Of a stretch of DNA of 47,141 nucleotides, positions 14,626 to 20,952 are shown one piece after another. The notes below the pieces were generated by a model. It searched no databases, was not told the origin of the DNA, and was given only the letters and a program-made list of their open reading frames with translations. A program made the position numbers and the translations under genes. The stretch is from Chryseobacterium carnipullorum (GTDB lineage: Bacteria > Bacteroidota > Bacteroidia > Flavobacteriales > Weeksellaceae). The DNA lies in the NCBI RefSeq assembly GCF_900142785.1, contig NZ_FRCD01000026.1, forward strand, positions 1 to 47,141. Reading direction: 5' to 3'. Positions within the stretch are counted from its first letter, which is position 1, and every line of letters begins with the position of its first letter.

Positions 14626-14916
14626 ATGCACTTTACAGCACTATTTTGTTACAATTGGGAAAGATCGGATTTTGAGAACGCATTTAAAGACTCACGTTTA
14701 GGATGGGATTATTATTGGAATAAGCTACAAGGTAAAATTGAAGACGGAGCAGACCCAGCAGATGCAATTTTATCTACTGTTTTAAATATGGATAATACTC
14801 ATAAACCGATGCTCTTTGATTATCTTTTTAATAAAAAATATCCCAAAGAAATTGAACAAAAAAGAGAGTGGAAAGAAATTGTAAAGAAACATACTGAAAA
14901 GCACAGTAAAAAATAA
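14626..14916 (+). CDS. Unknown small plasmid protein
   Basis: The 96-residue helical protein is unrecognised. It has LFCYNWERSDFENAFKDSRL and a lysine-rich C-terminus (VKKHTEKHSKK). It has an unusually purine-rich ribosome site (AGGGGAAG) 8 bp before its ATG, rare for this window, suggesting strong translation. It is last in the leading-region gene run, before the par-proximal repeat element. Confidence 0.5.
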   Translation: MHFTALFCYNWERSDFENAFKDSRLGWDYYWNKLQGKIEDGADPADAILSTVLNMDNTHKPMLFDYLFNKKYPKEIEQKREWKEIVKKHTEKHSKK

Positions 14917-14982
14917 TAAAATTAATATCGGTTTAGTTGCTAACAGATTTTAATCCTGGAGAGCTGAACCGGTTTCAATTTA

Positions 14983-15048
14983 GTTAGCAAAAGCATGACC
15001 TAAAAAGATCTGCAGTTGCAAGATCCGGATTCCGGAAGTTAGCAAAAT
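14983..15048 (+). repeat. GTTAGCAAAAT element, copy 2 (upstream of par operon)
   Basis: Boxes are at 14983-14993 (GTTAGCAAAAG) and 15038-15048 (GTTAGCAAAAT), starts 55 bp apart. ATCTGCAG is 25 bp after the first start, in GATCTGCAGTTGCAAGATC, an imperfect palindrome. A reversed half box, GTTGCTAAC, lies at 14936-14944. It directly precedes the zinc-ribbon/parA operon. Confidence 0.75.
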
Positions 15049-15074
15049 GGTGTTAAATCACAAATATTAATATA

Positions 15075-15344
15075 ATGGCTTTAATTTCATGTCCTGAATG
15101 TCAGAAAAAAATTTCAGATCAATCAACAAGTTGTCCTAATTGTGGATTTCCTTTAAACGAATCTAAAATTATTGTTAAGCGTCCGCAAGGTTGTTTTATG
15201 CAAACTTTGAACATTGGCTGTATGATTATACTTATAATAGGAGCAGTCCTTTTTGTGGTAATGGCAATAGGAGCATACGGAGTTAATAAACAAAAGCAAA
15301 AAAAAAATGAAATAAATAACGAAAAAATAGAAACTGAAAAATGA
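15075..15344 (+). CDS. Zinc-ribbon membrane protein
   Basis: The 89-residue product has an N-terminal zinc ribbon, with pairs C6-x2-C9 and C20-x2-C23 (CPECQKKISDQSTSCPNC). One membrane helix follows at residues ~45-69 (IGCMIILIIGAVLFVVMAIG), then a charged tail. The cytoplasmic or exterior placing of the ribbon is unknown. Its stop overlaps the parA start by 4 nt, so it is part of the partition operon, possibly a membrane anchor, though such zinc-ribbon proteins also occur alone in Bacteroidota. Confidence 0.6.
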   Translation: MALISCPECQKKISDQSTSCPNCGFPLNESKIIVKRPQGCFMQTLNIGCMIILIIGAVLFVVMAIGAYGVNKQKQKKNEINNEKIETEK

Positions 15345-16090
15345 AAATAATTAGTATAATCACAGAAAAAGGCGGTGTAGGTAAAACTACAACATCCATA
15401 CATTTAGGGGCTTCTTTTGCCGAATTGGGGAAGAAGGTTCTTTTAGTAGATTTTGATGAGCAAAGAAACCTTTCTAAAGGTTATAAAATAGAAAAATCGT
15501 TTCCGTACAATGTAAAAAACTTTCTTGATAAAACAGGTCAGTTCAGATTAACCCAAAAAATGGAAAGTCTGTATATCCTTTCAGGAAGCAGAGAAATTGT
15601 AGCCGATGATTATCAGAGAACAGAATTAAGAGAAAGACTGAATTATTTGAACGAAAAATTTTCGTTTGATATTGTAATTATTGATTGCCCACCCAGTCCA
15701 TTGAGCGGAAAAATAAAATTAGGTGAAATAGCTTTATCAAGTAGCGACTATGTTATTTCTCCTATCGAGGCAGAAGAATATTCTATTGATGGAATTAATG
15801 AATTACTTCCTGAAATATTGAGAATCAAAAAAAATTACAATCCTGATCTTAATTTTTTAGGTTTTTTCTTTAATAAGGTGAATACATGGAGTAGAAGATT
15901 TAAGAAATATTCACCATTAGCACACGAAGAAGGGAAAGGCTATTTTCTTAATACAATAGTTAGAATTGACGAGAGTGTTGAAACTGCTAAAAGTGAAGGA
16001 AAAACAGTTTTTCAGGTCGCCCCAAAATCAAGAGCAAGTGAAGATTATAAGAACTTGGCAAACGAAATTAATACTAAAATAAATTTATAA
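15341..16090 (+). CDS. parA: ParA partition ATPase
   Basis: The 249-residue product is a ParA/Soj-type deviant Walker ATPase that positions plasmids on the nucleoid. KGGVGKTTTS at residues 10-19 is the deviant Walker A, with the conserved Lys10 and Lys15. VDFDEQRNLS is switch I, and IVIIDCPPSP with D115 is Walker B. There is no N-terminal HTH, so it belongs to the short (type Ib-like) group that relies on a small partner for regulation. It overlaps the zinc-ribbon gene upstream and, by 1 nt (TAATG), the partner gene downstream. Confidence 0.9.
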   Translation: MKIISIITEKGGVGKTTTSIHLGASFAELGKKVLLVDFDEQRNLSKGYKIEKSFPYNVKNFLDKTGQFRLTQKMESLYILSGSREIVADDYQRTELRERLNYLNEKFSFDIVIIDCPPSPLSGKIKLGEIALSSSDYVISPIEAEEYSIDGINELLPEILRIKKNYNPDLNFLGFFFNKVNTWSRRFKKYSPLAHEEGKGYFLNTIVRIDESVETAKSEGKTVFQVAPKSRASEDYKNLANEINTKINL

Positions 16091-16569
16091 TGAACGGAAA
16101 TACATTTCAATTAGACGGATTCGATGATGAATTGAAGAATATCAAAACTGATGAACCTAAAAAACAGGTTTCAGAAGATAGTGAGATTCAAAAAATTTCA
16201 TTGAATATGTACAAAGATGATTGGGAAGATCTTCTTAGATATCGTACACATGTTATTACCGATCAGAAAAAAGATTTTTCTCAAGCAGAAGCATTTATCT
16301 ACGGTCTAAAATTACTTGATAAAAAATATAAAATTGAAAGAGGACAGGAAAAAGTTTCTTTGGACAGAGGAAGAAGAGACGTTGACGGTGAAAAACGAGA
16401 AAAAAAGTCAAGTTCTATAGATTTACCTTCCGAGTGGTTAGATTTTATTAATGATTTTCTTTATCACAAAAAAATGGTAAAAGGATTTATCAAATATTCG
16501 AGATTAGATATGATTTCGGAAATGATCAGCCTGATCAAAAAAGATAATAAAGAAATTCATTGGAATTAA
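16090..16569 (+). CDS. Probable ParB-type partition partner
   Basis: The 159-residue protein is coupled to parA by a TAATG overlap. It has no classical ParB motif. Two similar blocks are visible: residues ~36-77 (KISLNMYKDDWEDLLRYR, then AFIYGLKLL) and ~115-156 (SSIDLPSEWLDFINDFLYHK, then MISEMISLI). Each could be a beta strand plus helices of a ribbon-helix-helix fold, so the protein may be a tandem-RHH centromere binder as in short-ParA systems. A basic linker joins the two blocks. It is flanked by GTTAGCAAAAT elements on both sides of the operon. Function is inferred from position. Confidence 0.6.
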   Translation: MNGNTFQLDGFDDELKNIKTDEPKKQVSEDSEIQKISLNMYKDDWEDLLRYRTHVITDQKKDFSQAEAFIYGLKLLDKKYKIERGQEKVSLDRGRRDVDGEKREKKSSSIDLPSEWLDFINDFLYHKKMVKGFIKYSRLDMISEMISLIKKDNKEIHWN

Positions 16570-16571
16570 AT

Positions 16572-16637
16572 GTTAGCAAAATAAAGTCCGGTGATTGTCT
16601 GCAGAACCCAGAACCGAACTCAATAAGTTAGCAAAAT
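16572..16637 (+). repeat. GTTAGCAAAAT element, copy 3 (downstream of par operon)
   Basis: Boxes are at 16572-16582 and 16627-16637, starts 55 bp apart. TCTGCAG is in the same register as in the other copies. The first box begins 2 bp after the partner-gene stop, and the last ends 14 bp before the next start codon. No third box is visible. Confidence 0.75.
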
Positions 16638-16651
16638 ATAAAACAAATAAC

Positions 16652-17194
16652 ATGGCTAATAAAAATTACAGATATGAAGCCGTTATAAAGCTTATAGATG
16701 GACCTGCAGTCCAATATCACAATATTAATACAGGTCTTAAAAAATTTCATGTTTTTGTAAAAGATAAATATAAAAACGAGTGGATTTTTTGGAAAGCAAG
16801 GAGAATTACTACTAAAGAGATTGTAGGCACTTTTACCAACGATACAGACATTCAAATAAAAGCCGTTAGAGTTTATCTTTCAAAACAGAGAAATAAGGGA
16901 AATTCTGGTTTTTTTGTGCGTGTCCCATTTTCAAGACATAATGCGACAATAAATAGAAATTTATTTTTTTCCGACAAAATAATTGTTGAAACGACCGATG
17001 ATTATTTAGTAATAAATGAAGTTATTTTTAATAAAGCTGTAGAAAACGCCATCGTAGAATTAACCGCATACTTCGTTGAAAAAGGTCATAAAGTCGCTTA
17101 CGGAGAAATTCAGATTTCAGAAATTAGAATTGAAAAGGTATTGATTTCAAAAGGTAAAAATAACGGTACAGAACCAACAGTAGACTATCCATAA
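16652..17194 (+). CDS. Unknown protein next to partition genes
   Basis: I do not recognise this 180-residue protein. The open frame extends back to a TTG at 16595 inside the repeat element, but the ATG at 16652 (MANKNYRYEAVIKL) is the sensible start. It looks all-beta or mixed, with basic patches (WKARRITTKE, YLSKQRNKGN), so nucleic-acid contact is possible. There is no signal peptide or membrane segment. The gene sits between the par operon and rep. The repeat element forms its leader. Confidence 0.5.
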   Translation: MANKNYRYEAVIKLIDGPAVQYHNINTGLKKFHVFVKDKYKNEWIFWKARRITTKEIVGTFTNDTDIQIKAVRVYLSKQRNKGNSGFFVRVPFSRHNATINRNLFFSDKIIVETTDDYLVINEVIFNKAVENAIVELTAYFVEKGHKVAYGEIQISEIRIEKVLISKGKNNGTEPTVDYP

Positions 17195-17196
17195 AA

Positions 17197-17232
17197 AAAC
17201 CCAATCACAATAAATTATGATTAGGCTTTTTG
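17197..17232 (+). terminator. Terminator before rep
   Basis: CCCAATCACAAT and TTATGATTAGGC form an imperfect stem after the gene at 16652, with a TTTTT tail. Confidence 0.6.
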
Positions 17233-17300
17233 TTGAGATTATTATCTCTTTGCATTACAAATATATGAAAAATTATTAAAATAGATCACAATTTAAAAAA

Positions 17301-18524
17301 ATGAAGAAGAACTTTTTAGATAAAATAAAAGCAATAGAAAATATAGACAGTAAAGAACATAAAATTTCTGCAGATAAAAATATTATCTATTACGATGGGA
17401 ACAAGCCCAAAAACGTCATTAAAACATTTGAAGCAGGTAAAGACAAGCCGGAATATGTAAACCTGTCTAATTTGCTTTATAATGATATATTTAAGGATTC
17501 TTTAGACTTAATTAATGCACCTATTGAAGCTATCAGAGTTATTTTTATTCTGATTCATCAATCAAAGTCCGTAAGCTTCAATCAACCTCGTGCGCCTTAT
17601 ACACCTTCTTTGTTTGAAGAAGAGTTTTTAACAAAAGATAATACTTTTGCCAGCTTTGACATTCCGACAGGGCTTATTTCGCCTTCAAGAGATACAAAGA
17701 GAATAGAAAAAGCTTTACTTCTACTAATGCAAAATACTATCAGATCTGTTGTCTCAAAAAACTCAAAAAATGAAGATGTTAAAAGTTTAATATCATTTAT
17801 AGAAAAACCAAAATTTACAAGGGGTAGAGTATATTTAGAAGTTAGTAGTTATTGGTTAGAAAAGATGGCTAATATAGAGCATTACAACCCTATAATTTTT
17901 GACTTAGCATATAATATTCCTAATACTCAGCATATATTTTTCGCTATTTGGCTTCGTTCTATTCCTATGTATCAAGAAGCTGTTTTTAAAAAGGAAACTT
18001 ACAAAAGTTGGACACAAATTAATATTGACACCTTACGTCAAAAATTTGGTTTGGATGGGAAGGATAGAGATTATATAAGTGAAAAGTTTTTAAAACCTAT
18101 TCAGGCAAAACTTTTTGAGTTTAATGATAGAAGCTTTGCGTTTCAATATGATAAAGGTAGCTATTATATTACTGCCTTAGACGTTAAATCAAATAAAGTA
18201 ATAGGGAATTTAAAACCTGAAAACACCTATAAAGTCAAAGTAAAATATTCGATTAATTATTTACAGCGTAGGCATAAAGTTGACAAAGATAGTTTGGAAC
18301 ATATTGAGACAATTTATTTAAACAGCGTTTTAGATAAAGAGTTAATGGAGGATGCCTATAATAACTTGAAAAAAGTTATAAAAAAGGAAGAAATGAAAAT
18401 GACTGACATTACAGGGCTTAAATTTTTAGCAAGATGGCAGGAAGAAATTCAAAAGAGTTATGAAAAAACCTCCAATTTCAAGAATTTTCCGAAAGGATAT
18501 CCTAAAGTTATTACCTCAGAATAA
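17301..18524 (+). CDS. Replication initiator, Rep_3/RepB winged-helix family
   Basis: The 407-residue initiator binds iterons and opens the origin. The N-terminal winged-helix domain spans ~residues 50-210 (LLYNDIFKDSLDLINAPIEA, IFILIHQSKSV, SFDIPTGLISPSRDTKR). A second domain at ~215-320 has KSWTQINIDTLRQKFGL and ISEKFLKPIQAKL, typical of Rep_3 proteins. It starts at the ATG after an A/T-rich leader. Its stop codon abuts the first iteron (18525), so the origin is directly downstream. The length is a little above most members (300-380). Assignment is secure at family level. Confidence 0.85.
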   Translation: MKKNFLDKIKAIENIDSKEHKISADKNIIYYDGNKPKNVIKTFEAGKDKPEYVNLSNLLYNDIFKDSLDLINAPIEAIRVIFILIHQSKSVSFNQPRAPYTPSLFEEEFLTKDNTFASFDIPTGLISPSRDTKRIEKALLLLMQNTIRSVVSKNSKNEDVKSLISFIEKPKFTRGRVYLEVSSYWLEKMANIEHYNPIIFDLAYNIPNTQHIFFAIWLRSIPMYQEAVFKKETYKSWTQINIDTLRQKFGLDGKDRDYISEKFLKPIQAKLFEFNDRSFAFQYDKGSYYITALDVKSNKVIGNLKPENTYKVKVKYSINYLQRRHKVDKDSLEHIETIYLNSVLDKELMEDAYNNLKKVIKKEEMKMTDITGLKFLARWQEEIQKSYEKTSNFKNFPKGYPKVITSE

Positions 18525-18871
18525 TGCTGAATGTTTGGTGTGTTTTATTAAAATCATGTTTTTTTACAGAATACTTTGCTGAATGTTTGAAGTTTTTTTG
18601 CTGAATGTTTGGTGTGCAATTGCTGAATGTTTGGTGTAAAGTATAACTTTTTCTTAAAATGTGTTAAAATATTTAATAGTTTGCTGAATGTTTGAGGTAT
18701 AACTCAATATTTTTAGAAGCTTTCCAATGCTATGAATACAAAAGGCTTACAGCTTCCCGTAAAAGTGATTTTTTTGTGCTGAATGTTTGGTGTGATAATT
18801 AGCCTTTTTTGCTGAATGTTTGAAGTGTATTTGCTGAATGTATGGAGTTTATTTGCTGAATGTATGGTGTC
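18525..18871 (+). repeat. Origin iteron array (nine copies)
   Basis: Nine direct copies of TGCTGAATGTTTGGTGTG with small changes start at 18525, 18577, 18599, 18621, 18682, 18777, 18810, 18832 and 18854. Adjacent ones are spaced 22 bp start to start (18577/18599/18621, 18810/18832/18854), i.e. two helical turns; the others are spread by 33-95 bp. The first nine bases, TGCTGAATG, are invariant, and T-runs often precede them. They lie directly after rep, as in iteron plasmids, and mark the replication origin. Confidence 0.9.
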
Positions 18872-19315
18872 AAAAAACCTGTGAAGCCCCACAAATAAAG
18901 GCTTTGCGGTACTCCTAAAAGTTATATATAAAGACATTTTAAAGTTTAATATAAAAGGAAAATTAGTGTATAGATATAAAAAGTCATAGATAATTTAAAA
19001 AGTCCAAAGAGATAATAAACTTTATCTTAAATCGAGAGATTTTTTTAATTAGCAAAATTTCAAAGTGAAAACATCTGCAGCTGCAAGAACCAAATAATAT
19101 AAGTTAGCAAAGTTGCTATCTGTGATTTCATTTTAGAATTAGTTTTGTTAGCAAAACAAAACAAAATTTAATATTTTAAACTTTTTTTTATCTATTTGGA
19201 ATTTTAGTGGCTGTTTATCCGTTTAATTTTTTAAATTTGAATACAATTATGTTTAAACTTTTTAATACTTTTTCTTCGTCAATTTTGAAAGAGTTTGTAG
19301 AGCTGTTACTTGATT
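18872..19315. other. Spacer after the iterons
   Basis: No gene is seen. It contains an AAAAAGTCCAAAGA word at 18997-19010 and repeat element copy 4 (19048-19157). The frame on the minus strand across the iterons (18713-18937) follows the repeats and is not a gene. Confidence 0.5.
19048..19157 (+). repeat. Three-box GTTAGCAAAAT element, copy 4
   Basis: Boxes are at 19048 (ATTAGCAAAAT), 19103 (GTTAGCAAAG, one A short) and 19147 (GTTAGCAAAAC), with starts 55 and 44 bp apart. ATCTGCAGCTGCAAGAAC begins 25 bp after the first box start. AAAAAGTCCAAAGA precedes it by 37 bp, exactly as a similar word precedes copy 5. Confidence 0.75.
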
Positions 19316-19522
19316 ATGTTAAGAGAACTAAGGAGAAAAATAATACCAAAAAAAGACAACAAAAGTCTGGATGATTTTTTAGAAAAAAAGTCACGAAAAT
19401 TTTACCTTGAAAATCATTTTGAAAAAAATCCGCTCTTTAAATATCTTTATTTTTTAAGATTAAAAGGAGCCGATCTTAATACTTTTTTTGATGAAATAAT
19501 ATCACAAAATAAAAACAAATGA
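19316..19522 (+). CDS. Small basic protein
   Basis: This 68-residue product starts at ATG 19316; the frame runs back to a TTG two codons earlier. It is very basic at the N-terminus (LRELRRKIIPKKDNKS) and helical after that. No family is recognised. Its stop overlaps the start of the next gene by 4 nt, so the two form a mini-operon between the origin and the mobilisation genes. Confidence 0.5.
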   Translation: MLRELRRKIIPKKDNKSLDDFLEKKSRKFYLENHFEKNPLFKYLYFLRLKGADLNTFFDEIISQNKNK

Positions 19523-19746
19523 AAAAAATAATAATGTTATCAGTATTGACACTATTTATCATATATACAATAGTATCATTATTTGTAGAAATACCTAAAG
19601 TGTTTAATAATATTTTCTATGCAATCGTAACTGTTTTTGCTGTTTATTTTGCAATATTTTATTCTGAAATTGGAAGAGGCATTAAAGAAAAATTTCAAGA
19701 AAATAACAATAAAATTAATGCTCAAAATTCTGATAAAACCAATTAG
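19519..19746 (+). CDS. Small two-helix membrane protein
   Basis: The 75-residue product has helices at residues ~3-25 (IIMLSVLTLFIIYTIVSLFV) and ~31-49 (NIFYAIVTVFAVYFAIFYS), then a polar, asparagine-rich tail. It is coupled to the gene before it (ATGA overlap). Function unknown. Confidence 0.5.
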   Translation: MKKIIMLSVLTLFIIYTIVSLFVEIPKVFNNIFYAIVTVFAVYFAIFYSEIGRGIKEKFQENNNKINAQNSDKTN

Positions 19747-19782
19747 AGATTATTAAAAAAAATACTATAATTTTATTAAATT

Positions 19783-19819
19783 CACAACACTTAAATTTTA
19801 TTATTTAAGTGTTTTTTTT
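19783..19819 (+). terminator. Terminator
   Basis: ACACTTAAAT and ATTTAAGTGT stem, followed by nine Ts. A solitary iteron begins at the end of this T-run. Confidence 0.85.
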
Positions 19820-19837
19820 TGCTGAATGCTTGGTGTG
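19820..19837 (+). repeat. Solitary iteron near oriT
   Basis: TGCTGAATGCTTGGTGTG differs from the iteron consensus by one base. It lies ~950 bp downstream of the origin cluster, inside the terminator tail. Confidence 0.65.
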
Positions 19838-20025
19838 TTTTAAAAGCATATCAATTTTTAATTTTCAGAATTTTAGATTTTAAAGTAAAGCCAAAATCTA
19901 TTTTACTTAGATTTCAATAGTTTTAATCTATCGAACTCAGAGCGTAGAAATAAGTTCTATTGGTAGCTATTATTCACTTTCGACAATTAAAATATTTTTA
20001 ATTTCCGGGAGAATTTTTTTTAATC

Positions 20026-20039
20026 TCTTTGGACTTTTT
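20026..20039 (-). repeat. AAAAAGTCCAAAGA repeat (minus copy near oriT)
   Basis: Inverted relative to the copy at 18997-19010, so the segment 18997-20039, with element copy 4 and the two small genes, is bracketed by a 14-bp inverted repeat. Confidence 0.5.
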
Positions 20040-20050
20040 TAATTATTTAT

Positions 20051-20112
20051 CCTCGAGAAATCGGGTATCGCATGGCGAAGCCATGCTCGAAATATCACAC
20101 GCGAAGCGGATG
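20051..20112. other. Candidate origin of transfer (oriT)
   Basis: In an otherwise A/T-only spacer upstream of the mobilisation genes there is a GC-richer block with a perfect hairpin GCATGGC (20070-20076) GAA GCCATGC (20080-20086), flanked by TCGAG and CTCGA-like half sites and followed by CACGCGAAGCGGATG. This is the usual place and look of a nick region. Orientation of the leading genes on one side and mobilisation genes on the other agrees. The nic position cannot be told from sequence. Confidence 0.5.
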
Positions 20113-20205
20113 CATATTAGAGAAGCAAGAGGAAACCACGATTTAAAAAATAGTGGTTTATATCTGATTGGTTTATAGTGTATTATATTTATTTGTCTTT
20201 TAATC

Positions 20206-20224
20206 AGTATACTTTTAGTATACT
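20206..20224. promoter_or_regulatory. Twin AGTATACT operators before mobilisation genes
   Basis: Two AGTATACT palindromes (20206-20213 and 20217-20224), 11 bp apart start to start, one helical turn, in the promoter region of the mobilisation operon. They would suit a small dimeric regulator, perhaps the BfmA-like protein itself. Confidence 0.5.
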
Positions 20225-20283
20225 ATGGTATATTTTATTTTGTTAAAAATGTTATAAACTTCTATATTTTAGCATTTTAAAAG

Positions 20284-20291
20284 TATATTTG
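20284..20291 (+). promoter_or_regulatory. Promoter -7 box of mobilisation operon
   Basis: TATATTTG matches TAnnTTTG exactly, 21 bp before the ATG at 20313. A -33 TTG at the ideal distance is not visible. Confidence 0.5.
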
Positions 20292-20312
20292 TAGTAGTAA
20301 AATATTTCTACC

Positions 20313-20951
20313 ATGCTCAAAAACACTATCAAATTATCTGATGATACTAAAGATCTTTTAGATGAAATTCAAGCTAAATTCAGCCTAAAAACTTATGATA
20401 CAACCGTTAAAGCCTGTTCACAATTTATAATCAGAAATGAAATTAATTTACGGGAAGATTATTTTGGAGATTATAGAAAAGGATTAGTTGATCTTGAAAA
20501 TAGAATATTCGCAAAGTTTAAAGAGCATCAGGATAAAATAATAGATGATAATAAATCAGTCCGTAAATGGATGGGTGGAATTGAAAAAGATTATTTAAAA
20601 CCATTAAAGGATAAAATAGGAACTTTAGATAGGATTAACGATTTTGAAATTAATAAAATTATTGAAGATAAAAACAATAATACTAAAATAGAAAATCCTT
20701 TAAATTCACATTTAAACATTCCTTCTAACCCTGTAATGAGCGAACAGGGAAATACCGAAAAACTGAAAAATGAACTGTCTCAAAAAGATGAAAAATTTAG
20801 AGAGCTTTATAATAGATCAGAAGTACAAAAACAAGCACTGTTTAAGATTTTTAACAACGCAAAAATTGAAACCGGAGGGATGCTTTCAAAGGAAAGAATT
20901 ATCATTAATTTGACTGCCGAAGAGTGGGAAGAACTAAAAAAAGCACAGTAA
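20313..20951 (+). CDS. BfmA/BtgA-family mobilisation protein
   Basis: The 212-residue accessory protein matches the BfmA/BtgA type of Bacteroidota mobilisable elements, which help the relaxase at oriT. Residues 1-50 (TIKLSDDTKDLLDEIQAKFS, then TVKACSQFIIRNEINL) look like a ribbon-helix-helix DNA-binding domain. A helical and coiled middle section follows (VRKWMGGIEKDYLKPLKDKI), then KLKNELSQKDEKFRELYNRS. It begins 21 bp after a -7 box, with twin operators upstream suggesting autoregulation. The relaxase gene follows after 1 nt. Confidence 0.8.
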   Translation: MLKNTIKLSDDTKDLLDEIQAKFSLKTYDTTVKACSQFIIRNEINLREDYFGDYRKGLVDLENRIFAKFKEHQDKIIDDNKSVRKWMGGIEKDYLKPLKDKIGTLDRINDFEINKIIEDKNNNTKIENPLNSHLNIPSNPVMSEQGNTEKLKNELSQKDEKFRELYNRSEVQKQALFKIFNNAKIETGGMLSKERIIINLTAEEWEELKKAQ

Positions 20952-20952
20952 A

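Noticed and set aside
18525..18871. Regularly recurring ~18-bp repeats, possible CRISPR array
   Set aside because: The repeats are short, uneven in spacing and directly behind a rep gene; they are iterons. No cas genes are in the window.
18713..18937. 74-codon minus frame over the iterons
   Set aside because: It reads the iterons backwards, giving repeated short words such as PNIQHK.
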